Below are positions 52,964 to 61,699 of a DNA stretch of 64,000 nucleotides, in pieces. Position 1 is the stretch's first letter, and each line of letters starts with the position of its first letter. Both the position numbers and the translations under genes were made by a program. The DNA is from Dyella dinghuensis (GTDB lineage Bacteria; Pseudomonadota; Gammaproteobacteria; Xanthomonadales; Rhodanobacteraceae). The stretch covers positions 496,001 to 560,000 of the forward strand of contig NZ_RYZR01000003.1 in the NCBI RefSeq assembly GCF_003977615.1. The letters are read 5' to 3'. Under the pieces are notes generated by a model. That model was given only the letters and a program-made list of their open reading frames with translations, was not told the origin of the DNA and searched no databases.

Positions 52964-53817
52964 ATGCGGTCATCACCGCCAGCGGTCTGAGCAAGCGCTA
53001 CAAGAATACGGTGGCGCTGGACGACGTAAGTTTCCAGATACCCGCCGGTCGCATCGTGGGCCTTATCGGTCCCAACGGCGCCGGTAAAACCACCGCACTC
53101 AAAGCCATCCTCGGTCTCACTGACTTCCAGGGCCGGCTCGATGTGCTGGGCATGGATCCGCGCAGTCAGCGCGACAAGCTGATGGAACAGGTCTGCTTTA
53201 TCGCCGACGTCGCCGTGTTGCCGCGCTGGATTCGTGTCAGCGAAGCAATCGACTTCGTCGCCAACATTCACCCGCGCTTCAATCGCGCCAAGTGCGAAGC
53301 GTTTCTCGCGCGCACCAAGCTCACTCCCGGTCAACGGGTACGACAGATGTCCAAGGGCATGATCGTCCAGCTGCATCTGGCATTGGTGATGGCTATCGAT
53401 GCCAAACTGTTGGTGCTGGATGAGCCCACGCTCGGACTGGACATTCTTTACCGCAAGCAGTTCTATCAAAGTCTGCTTGAAGAATATTTCGACGATAACA
53501 AGACGATTATCGTCACCACGCATCAGGTCGAGGAAATCGAAAACATCCTCACTGATCTGATGTTCATCCGCGACGGAAAAATCGTCCTGAACACCGAGAT
53601 GGAAGCCTTGGGCGATCGCTTCGCTGAAGTGATGGTAAGCGCCGACAAGGCCGCCACGGCACGTCAATTGAATCCACTGGACGAACGACAGGTGTTCGGC
53701 AAGAGCATTTTCCTGTTCGACGGCGCCGACCAATCGCGACTGGCTGAACTGGGCGAAATTCGCCGACCGTCGGTCAGTGATCTGTTCGTCGCCACCATGA
53801 AGGGGACTTACGCATGA
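52960..53817 (+). CDS. ABC transporter ATP-binding protein (YtrB-like)
   Basis: A 285-residue ATPase. Walker A is GPNGAGKTT (37-45) and Walker B LLVLDEPTLGLD, with a switch His in VTTHQVEE. The signature motif is degenerate: QMSKGMIVQLHLAL instead of LSGGQ. The C-terminal 70 residues form an extra domain. It powers the ABC-2 type permease encoded next, with which it overlaps by four bases. Related systems export or sense antimicrobial compounds. Confidence 0.93.
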   Translation: MNAVITASGLSKRYKNTVALDDVSFQIPAGRIVGLIGPNGAGKTTALKAILGLTDFQGRLDVLGMDPRSQRDKLMEQVCFIADVAVLPRWIRVSEAIDFVANIHPRFNRAKCEAFLARTKLTPGQRVRQMSKGMIVQLHLALVMAIDAKLLVLDEPTLGLDILYRKQFYQSLLEEYFDDNKTIIVTTHQVEEIENILTDLMFIRDGKIVLNTEMEALGDRFAEVMVSADKAATARQLNPLDERQVFGKSIFLFDGADQSRLAELGEIRRPSVSDLFVATMKGTYA

Positions 53818-54770
53818 AAACCCTCTACTGGCTTGTGAAGCGCGAATTCTGGGAACACCGCGGTGGTTTCCTGCGCGCGCCGGCCATAACGGCCGCCGCG
53901 TTCCTCACCATCGCGATCATGACGATCATTGGCGGCGAGATCATGGGGCATCGCTTTAGTGCCCAGTTCCCCTTGAATGATTCGAATATGGGCATCACCA
54001 CGGATGGTCAAATGTCTGCGCAGGACCTGCAGCACGCAGGCACGTTCCTCGACGCGGTCATCTGCGGCAGCACGGCGACCGTGCTGGCGATCATGGCGAT
54101 CGTGGTGTTCTTTTACTGCCTTGGCTCGCTTTACGACGATCGCAAGGACCGTAGCATCCTGTTCTGGGAATCGTTGCCGATCTCCAGCTGGAAAACGGTG
54201 GTTTCGAAGGTTTTCAGCGCCACTGTCGTGGCCCCGGTCATCGCGACGATCATAGGCATCGTGTTTGGATTGCTGCTTTTGATTCTGGGCACGCTCCTTT
54301 GCGAGATCCACGGGTTCAGCGTCTGGCATGTACTCGGTGCAGCGCATCCCATCCACGTCACCTTTGACATCATCGCGCTGATCCCGCTGTATGCGCTGTG
54401 CGCACTCCCGACCATCGGCTGGCTGATGCTCTGTTCTGCCTGCGCACGCAGCATGCCTATCCTTTGGGCGCTGCTGGTTCCGCTGGCAAGCAATCTGATC
54501 GTATGGTGGCTGCACATCATCGGCCTGGCGCAACTCAGCCCAAGCTGGTACTTCTCGCACGTCACCGCACGCCTGCTGTTCGGTCTGCGTCCGGCCAATT
54601 GGTTCGAATTTTCGTCGGATTCGCTTCACCCCGTGACTGCGCTCGATCACCTGGGATTGGTGGACAATTACGCGACACTGGCAGCCCCGGATGCGTGGAT
54701 CGGAATTCTTGCCGGAGTCGCCATGATCGCGGTCGCCATCTGGTTCCGCCGCTGGCGCCACGACAACTGA
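53814..54770 (+). CDS. ABC-2 type transporter permease
   Basis: A 318-residue inner-membrane protein with six or more hydrophobic segments, near residues 24-45, 85-105, 135-165, 185-215, 220-240 and 295-312. It has a cytoplasmic motif DDRKDRSILFWESLPIS typical of ABC-2 permeases of the YtrC/CcmB type. Two large loops face the periplasm. It is coupled to the ATPase gene by ATGA overlap. The substrate is unknown. Confidence 0.9.
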   Translation: MKTLYWLVKREFWEHRGGFLRAPAITAAAFLTIAIMTIIGGEIMGHRFSAQFPLNDSNMGITTDGQMSAQDLQHAGTFLDAVICGSTATVLAIMAIVVFFYCLGSLYDDRKDRSILFWESLPISSWKTVVSKVFSATVVAPVIATIIGIVFGLLLLILGTLLCEIHGFSVWHVLGAAHPIHVTFDIIALIPLYALCALPTIGWLMLCSACARSMPILWALLVPLASNLIVWWLHIIGLAQLSPSWYFSHVTARLLFGLRPANWFEFSSDSLHPVTALDHLGLVDNYATLAAPDAWIGILAGVAMIAVAIWFRRWRHDN

Positions 54771-54820
54771 AGTCGCACACTTGCCACATAGCAAACCATG
54801 ATCTGATTGGGGAACGCATC

Positions 54821-55339
54821 ATGAAGTACCAAGGAACGATTCTTCTTGCAGCGCTGTGTGTTCTTCTGGGCGCTTGCGATATGCCAGATACCACCATGGC
54901 GAACGGCGCTGTCACGTTGAGGGATAACGTCGTGACCCTGCACGTCGATGGCGCGCCCAATGCCATCATCAATGCGAAGGGCGAACTGCAGATCGGCGAC
55001 AAGACGATCACCACCACACCACCGGAGCAGGGACTGCTGGTGCTCTATTACGAGAACGTAGCGGATGTGCACGACACCGGCGTCGAAATGGGCAAAGTCG
55101 GCGCGGGCATGGGCAAGAATGCGCTGCAGGATAAATTGAGCGGCAAGTCCAAGGATGAGACCGACAAGGACGCTGAAAGTGGCGCCGATCAATTGAAAAC
55201 GCTGGGCAAGAAGATGTGTCAGGACCAGATCAACGTACAGAACGTCCAAAATCAGCTGGCCGCGCAGCTTCCCGACTTCAAGCCGTATGGCAAGATTTTC
55301 AACGACGAGAAAAAGTCGTGCGATAAGGACGACGACTAG
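54821..55339 (+). CDS. Lipoprotein 1 of the YtrA-type operon (YggN/DUF2884-like)
   Basis: A 172-residue lipoprotein with GGGGAACG before the ATG and lipobox VLLGAC (Cys19). Residue +2 is Asp (D20), the inner-membrane retention signal in the E. coli Lol system. The mature protein has a beta-rich part (VVTLHVDGAPNAIINAKGEL, LQIGDKTI), a Gly-rich GKVGAGMGK stretch and a C-terminal helical part with KKMCQDQ and LPDFKPYGKI. It is paralogous to the next gene and resembles the YggN/DUF2884 group, whose function is unknown. Confidence 0.8.
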   Translation: MKYQGTILLAALCVLLGACDMPDTTMANGAVTLRDNVVTLHVDGAPNAIINAKGELQIGDKTITTTPPEQGLLVLYYENVADVHDTGVEMGKVGAGMGKNALQDKLSGKSKDETDKDAESGADQLKTLGKKMCQDQINVQNVQNQLAAQLPDFKPYGKIFNDEKKSCDKDDD

Positions 55340-55398
55340 GGCGAATGAGTCACCCGGCAACGTCAGGTCAACCCATCGGCACAACAGGTCACGCACTC

Positions 55399-55962
55399 AT
55401 GAAAAGCACGCTCGCGCTTGGACTACTGACGGCATGCCTGTTCATTGCGGCATGCAGCGGCAAATCCGACAACGATGTGATCGTTATCGACGGCTCGACC
55501 AACATGGCCAATGGACACATCCGGTTGAACAACGACCATGTGGTATTGCGTGTCGACGGCTCGCCGGACGCCACGATCAGCGAGAACGGTGATCTGCTGA
55601 TCGACCAGCAAAGCGTGAGCATCAACGACACGCAACGCCAGTTGCTGAAGTCCTACTATCAAAACGCCTATGCGATCCGCACCGACGGCATTGCGACCGG
55701 CAAGGCCGGTGCCGCAGTCGGTGCGCAGGCACTCAAGAGTGTGGCGACGCGACTGGCCAGCGGCGATCCCGACAAGATTCAACAAGACGTTGACGCCAAA
55801 GCCAAGCTGGTCAAGGAAGCCGCCAGGAAGATCTGCCAGGATGTCAGCGGCATCCAGGCCGCTCAGAATCAACTCACCCCGCAGCTTCCCGCGTTCAAGC
55901 CGTATGGCAACATCATTGGCGCCGGCGATGCGAAAGACTGCATGAACGGGACGAACGACTGA
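55399..55962 (+). CDS. Lipoprotein 2 of the YtrA-type operon (YggN/DUF2884-like)
   Basis: A 187-residue lipoprotein with lipobox LFIAAC (Cys19) and Ser at +2, which predicts transport to the outer membrane. It shares with lipoprotein 1 a VVLRVDGSPDATISENGDL segment, GKAGAAVG, and the C-terminal pattern CQD, QNQL, LPAFKPYG, with one more Cys near the end; the two Cys may form a disulphide. It lies 59 bases after lipoprotein 1 and ends at a hairpin, so it is the last gene of the operon. Confidence 0.8.
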   Translation: MKSTLALGLLTACLFIAACSGKSDNDVIVIDGSTNMANGHIRLNNDHVVLRVDGSPDATISENGDLLIDQQSVSINDTQRQLLKSYYQNAYAIRTDGIATGKAGAAVGAQALKSVATRLASGDPDKIQQDVDAKAKLVKEAARKICQDVSGIQAAQNQLTPQLPAFKPYGNIIGAGDAKDCMNGTND

Positions 55963-55972
55963 CGCTCATCGT

Positions 55973-56002
55973 CGATGCCGCCCGGAAGGCGGCATCGCTT
56001 TC
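55973..56002 (+). terminator. Terminator of the YtrA-type operon
   Basis: A 10-bp stem CGATGCCGCC (55973-55982) with GGCGGCATCG (55988-55997), loop CGGAA, followed by CTTTC. It lies between the convergent lipoprotein 2 and fumC genes. Confidence 0.7.
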
Positions 56003-56011
56003 AATACTCAC

Positions 56012-57409
56012 TCAACCGCCCCCGCCACCGCCACCGTGGATGCCGCCTTTGGTGAGTGCGCGCGGATCGAGCAACTTCTTCAGCTCTTCTTTCGACAGAC
56101 CAGACTTTTCCAGCGCCACATCCATGATCGGGCGCTTCTCCTTGTACGCCTGCTTGGCTATCGCGGCGCCCTTTTCGTAACCGATCACCGGGTTCAACGC
56201 CGTCACAAGAATCGGGTTCATCGCCAATGCGAGATTGACGCGCTCGGCATTCACCTTGAAGCCCGCAATCGCCTTGTCCGCCAGCAACCGCGAGACGTTG
56301 GCGAGAATGTGGATCGATTGCAGCAAGTTGTAGGCGATCAACGGCAGCATCACGTTGAGCTGAAAATTGCCCGACTGCCCAGCGATGGTGATCGATGCAT
56401 CGTTGCCGATCACTTGCGCTGCCACCATCGTTGTCGCTTCCGGAATCACCGGATTGACCTTGCCGGGCATGATGGACGAACCCGGCTGCAACGCAGGCAG
56501 CTCGATTTCGCCGATCCCTGCGAGCGGTCCGGAATTCATCCAGCGCAGATCGTTGGCGATCTTCATCAAAGCGACGGCCAGCGTCTTGAGCTGACCCGAC
56601 AGTTCAACGGCAGCATCCTGCGCAGCCATGCCTTCAAAATAGTTGCCTGCCGAATCAAAGCGCACACCTGTGAGCTTTTTCAATTCGCGCGCTACACCGG
56701 CACCGAATTTGGGATCGGCATTAATACCCGTACCGACTGCCGTGCCGCCGAGCGGCAACTGGCGCATGCGCTTAAGGCTGTCCTGGATACGCTCGATGGC
56801 CGAATCGATCTGTGCCGACCACCCGGAGAGTTCCTGACCGAAAGTCACCGGCATCGCATCCATCAAATGCGTGCGTCCGGTCTTGGGCACATTGCGCAGC
56901 TCATGCGCGCGCTTGTCGATCACGCGTTTCAGATGCTTCAACGCGGGCAATAACTCTTCATGTGCGGTCAGCGTCGTACTGACGTGGATCGTGGTGGGAA
57001 TCACGTCGTTAGAACTTTGCCCATAGTTCACGTGATCGTTCGGATGCACTTTGGCGCCACCTTTCGCCGCCACGTGCGCAATCACCTCATTGGCATTCAT
57101 GTTGGTGCTGGTGCCCGAGCCGGTCTGGAAAATGTCGATCGGAAACTGATCGTCGAACTGACCGTCCGCCACCGACAACGCCGCTTTGCGTATCGCTGCC
57201 GCCTGCCCTTTCTTCAGATAACCGAGCGCAAGATTCGCCTCCGCAGCGGCGGCCTTGATCAGACCGAGCGCGCGGATAAAAGACCGCGGCAAGTGCAGGC
57301 CGGAAATCGGGAAGTTGTCGATCGCGCGCTGTGTTTGCGCGCCGTAAAGGGCATCGGCGGGGACTTTCAGTTCGCCCATGCTGTCGTGCTCGATGCGGAA
57401 TCCGCTCAT
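56012..57409 (-). CDS. fumC: Class II fumarate hydratase
   Basis: A 465-residue fumarase from the ATG at 57409 (MSGFRIEHDSMGELKVPADA). The family signature GSSIMPGKVNP and the catalytic region TGSGTSTNMNANEV are present. It interconverts fumarate and malate in the TCA cycle and needs no iron-sulphur cluster. The C-terminus ends in an unusual run of seven glycines after GGIHG. It is divergent from purB, another fumarase/aspartase-superfamily enzyme that releases fumarate. Confidence 0.97.
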   Translation of the reverse strand: MSGFRIEHDSMGELKVPADALYGAQTQRAIDNFPISGLHLPRSFIRALGLIKAAAAEANLALGYLKKGQAAAIRKAALSVADGQFDDQFPIDIFQTGSGTSTNMNANEVIAHVAAKGGAKVHPNDHVNYGQSSNDVIPTTIHVSTTLTAHEELLPALKHLKRVIDKRAHELRNVPKTGRTHLMDAMPVTFGQELSGWSAQIDSAIERIQDSLKRMRQLPLGGTAVGTGINADPKFGAGVARELKKLTGVRFDSAGNYFEGMAAQDAAVELSGQLKTLAVALMKIANDLRWMNSGPLAGIGEIELPALQPGSSIMPGKVNPVIPEATTMVAAQVIGNDASITIAGQSGNFQLNVMLPLIAYNLLQSIHILANVSRLLADKAIAGFKVNAERVNLALAMNPILVTALNPVIGYEKGAAIAKQAYKEKRPIMDVALEKSGLSKEELKKLLDPRALTKGGIHGGGGGGG

Positions 57410-57492
57410 GGTTGCGTCTCGTGCGTAGGGGACTGGGTAACTATAAGCCTGCAAACGTTAGAGGCTGCTCAATGTAAAATAGCCAATTCTGA

Positions 57493-58878
<1,386 letters not shown>

Positions 58879-58945
58879 TCGGCCGGACCGGACAAGGCAT
58901 CCTGACCTTTGTCATGATGCCCTCTGCCCGACTCGAACGAGCCTC

Positions 58946-59695
58946 ATGGCGCCTTTCTCCGAATTCCTGATTTTCGCCGGCATCGGTGCGCTCGCCCAGC
59001 TTGTGGATGGTGCGCTGGGTATGGCGTATGGCGTGACTTCGGCGGGCATGTTGCTGGGCATGGGCATGCCGCCGGCACTGGCGAGTGCCAGCGTGCACTA
59101 CGCAGAAACGTTCACGTGCGGCGCTTCTGGACTCAGTCACTGGTGGGCGGGCAACGTGCAGCGCCGCCTGTTCTGGGTGTTGGCGATTCCCGGCGTGATT
59201 GGCGCTGTGATCGGCGCCACGTTGCTGGCGCATCTTCCGCCCACATGGATTCGTTATTTCCTCACGCCGTATCTGGTGTTGATGGGTTTGTTTCTGCTGT
59301 TCCGAACAACACGCCGCAAGGAACGACGCCACGACGTTCCTAAGGGAACGGGCTTGCTCGGATTTGTGGCAGGCCTGCTCGACGCCGCCGGCGGTGGCGG
59401 CTGGAGCGCGCTGACGGTCACCACGATGGTCGCGCGCGGCCAGGAACCGCGTTATGTCATCGGCAGCGTGCATTTGGCCAAATGCATCGTCAGCCTCGCC
59501 GCCAGCATCACCTTTCTGCTCAGCATCGGCGAAAGCAAGCTGCACGTTGTGCTGGGACTGATACTGGGCGGTGTGATGGCCGCACCCTTTGGTGCGTGGC
59601 TGGTGCGCCGCTTGCCGCCGCGCGTGACCACCCTGCTGGCCGGCCTCACGGTGTTGACGTTGGGTCTGTACAACTTCTATCGCATCGTTCGCTGA
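58946..59695 (+). CDS. TSUP (TauE/SafE) family permease
   Basis: A 249-residue membrane protein of about eight helices in two repeats. The TSUP motif is seen as LVDGALGMAYGVTSAG in the first half and GLLDAAGGGGWSALTV in the second. The family moves sulphite, sulphoacetate or other organosulphur anions across the inner membrane; the substrate here is unknown. It lies between purB and roxA on the plus strand. Confidence 0.9.
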   Translation: MAPFSEFLIFAGIGALAQLVDGALGMAYGVTSAGMLLGMGMPPALASASVHYAETFTCGASGLSHWWAGNVQRRLFWVLAIPGVIGAVIGATLLAHLPPTWIRYFLTPYLVLMGLFLLFRTTRRKERRHDVPKGTGLLGFVAGLLDAAGGGGWSALTVTTMVARGQEPRYVIGSVHLAKCIVSLAASITFLLSIGESKLHVVLGLILGGVMAAPFGAWLVRRLPPRVTTLLAGLTVLTLGLYNFYRIVR

Positions 59696-59730
59696 TCACC
59701 TCGGCCAGCACTCGCGTTTACAATGACGCA

Positions 59731-60942
59731 ATGGCCCTCTCGAAAACTTCCCGCAAGGCGCTGCCGATCGAAGTAAGCGGCACGCCCAAGATGCCGCTCG
59801 GCATGACGTCCGCACAGTTTCTGCGCGATTACTGGCAGAAACGGCCGTTACTGATTCGCAATGCATTCCCGAACTTCCAGTCGCCGGTCGCCCCGGAGGA
59901 TCTTGCGGGTCTCGCCTGCGAAGAAGCAGCGCTCTCGCGATTGATCCAGCACGATGAAGATCGCGAACGCTGGCACGTCACGACCGGACCGCTCGCGGAA
60001 AGCGATTTTGCGAAAACCGGCGATGCGAACTGGACGCTGCTGGTGCAGGACGTCGACAAGTGGGATATGGACGTCGCCGCACTGCTCGATCACTTCCGCT
60101 TTCTACCCAGCTGGCGCGTCGACGACGTGATGATTTCCTACGCCGAACCCGGCGGCGGCGTCGGCGCGCACGTCGATCAATACGACGTGTTCTTGCTGCA
60201 GGGCTTGGGACAACGCCACTGGGCAATCAGCACCGATCCCGATGCACCGAAAGATTTCCGCAACGACGTCGAACTGAAGCAGCTGAGCCATTTCGAACCC
60301 ACGCACGAATGGCTGCTCGATGTGGGCGACATGCTCTATCTGCCACCCGGCGTTGCGCACGATGGCGTCGCATTTGGCGGCCCGTGCATGACCTATTCGG
60401 TCGGCATGCGCGCACCATCGCAAGCCGAACTCGTAGGCGATCTGGCCGACTATCTCGCCGAGCATTTGCCGGAAGACATGCGCTACGCCGACCCGGATCT
60501 GGAGCCAGTCAAACGCGCAGGCGAGATCGGCAAGGATGCGTTGAAGCGCATCCGAACCGCACTCCCCTTTGCGGCGGGCATGGATGATGCGACGTTGCTC
60601 GACTGGTTCGGCCGCTTCATCACCCGCTATCGCAGCGCGCAAACGCCGCTGGCACCTTCCAAACCATTCAGCGAAGCGGCGCTGATGAAACAATTGACAG
60701 CTGGCGCATCGCTGCTTCGTCATCCATGGTCGCGTTTCGCATGGGCGCAGAACGGATCGCGCTACACGCTGTTCGCGAATGGCCACGCTTATCCGGCGAC
60801 ATCTCGCTCGGCCCAACAGCTTTGTTTGCATCGCACGCTATCGCCGCCGTTCGACTGGAACGGAAACGAGCGCGCGCTGCTTCTTTCGCTGGTCAACGAC
60901 GGGCATCTGATTGCTCGCAAGCTGAGGAATCGCCGCACATGA
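59731..60942 (+). CDS. roxA: Ribosomal protein L16 arginine hydroxylase (RoxA/YcfD)
   Basis: A 403-residue JmjC-type cupin oxygenase. The iron ligands are the HxD in GAHVDQYDVF and the later His in PPGVAHDG. It aligns well with E. coli YcfD (WQKRPLLIRNAFPNF, DDVMISYAEPGGGVG, MNYSVG-type MTYSVGMRAP). The winged C-terminal domain (about residues 230-400) is present. With Fe(II), 2-oxoglutarate and O2 it hydroxylates Arg81 of L16. The stop overlaps the ATG of the next gene. Confidence 0.94.
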   Translation: MALSKTSRKALPIEVSGTPKMPLGMTSAQFLRDYWQKRPLLIRNAFPNFQSPVAPEDLAGLACEEAALSRLIQHDEDRERWHVTTGPLAESDFAKTGDANWTLLVQDVDKWDMDVAALLDHFRFLPSWRVDDVMISYAEPGGGVGAHVDQYDVFLLQGLGQRHWAISTDPDAPKDFRNDVELKQLSHFEPTHEWLLDVGDMLYLPPGVAHDGVAFGGPCMTYSVGMRAPSQAELVGDLADYLAEHLPEDMRYADPDLEPVKRAGEIGKDALKRIRTALPFAAGMDDATLLDWFGRFITRYRSAQTPLAPSKPFSEAALMKQLTAGASLLRHPWSRFAWAQNGSRYTLFANGHAYPATSRSAQQLCLHRTLSPPFDWNGNERALLLSLVNDGHLIARKLRNRRT

Positions 60943-61451
60943 GCACGACGCCCGAGACGGAGAACAAAGGCCCGCACGCCGTTCGGGATCGCGACGAACT
61001 GGCGGCCGCACGCCTGCAATTGCTCGCCGCCGCGCGCTACAAACTCGCCATCCATCTGCCATCGCTACCGGCCGACGCCTTCAACACGCCTACCGAACTG
61101 GCGGAGCTACGGCGCATCGCCACGTCGGGGCGCAACGCCGAGGTCCGTATTGTTTTGGGCGACGCCGACGCCGCATTGCGCGCAGGCCACCGGCTGATCG
61201 AGCTCGCCCAACGGCTGCCCAGCGCCATCCAGATCCGCATACCGGCGAGCGAAGACGACGGCGGCCCGGTCAATACCGCTTTCTGGCTGCTCAACGACAC
61301 CTACGGCTACCTGTTCCTGCCCGACGCCAGTCGGCTGGAAGGTCGGGCAGCCTTGGAAGATGGTCCGGGACAGGCACCGCTGCTGCTCGATTTCGAACAG
61401 ATCTGGGAACGAGCCACACCGGCCAGTCAATTGCAACCGCTGGGTTTGTAA
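60939..61451 (+). CDS. Conserved hypothetical protein coupled to roxA
   Basis: A 170-residue soluble protein starting MSTTPETENKGPHAVRDRDE, sharing a 4-base overlap with roxA. It contains an N-terminal helical part (AARLQLLAAARYKLAIHLPS) and a mixed alpha/beta part with FWLLNDTYGYLFLPDASRLEG. Similar proteins follow roxA in other gammaproteobacteria, sometimes labelled acetyltransferase-related, but I see no acetyl-CoA motif. The pattern (nucleotide or lipid head-group positions EVRIVLGDADAAL) recalls a phospholipase D-like fold without the HKD motif. Function unknown. Confidence 0.75.
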   Translation: MSTTPETENKGPHAVRDRDELAAARLQLLAAARYKLAIHLPSLPADAFNTPTELAELRRIATSGRNAEVRIVLGDADAALRAGHRLIELAQRLPSAIQIRIPASEDDGGPVNTAFWLLNDTYGYLFLPDASRLEGRAALEDGPGQAPLLLDFEQIWERATPASQLQPLGL

Positions 61452-61593
61452 ACCGCCGGCTGAACAAGCCTGAGGATGTCGCCCTAAGTGCATGAACCGC
61501 TTTGAGTCGCGACTTTCGCCTAAGACCTTGTCACTGCAGCATTCGCCCGCACTTCCTGCAACGCGCCAGGACTAACTTCGCATAGCAGACAGG

Positions 61594-61624
61594 TTGCCGC
61601 ATCGCAGCAGCCCCAGGCTATAAT
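61594..61624 (+). promoter_or_regulatory. Probable promoter of sucA
   Basis: A perfect minus-10 TATAAT (61619-61624) with TTGCCG (61594-61599) at a long 19-base spacing. It lies 75 bases before the sucA GTG. The roxA-partner/sucA gap (61452-61699, 248 bases) shows nothing else clear. Confidence 0.55.
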
Positions 61625-61699
61625 TAACAGGATTTTTCGCCAGCGAACCGCCTTGATCAGGCGATTTGCTGCTGGCCTCCCTTCCTTGCCGGTGGTGAC

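Noticed and set aside
57440-57475. PurR-like box (GCAAACGTTAG) between fumC and purB
   Set aside because: Only half of the palindrome is present, and a PurR regulon is not known to me in Xanthomonadales.
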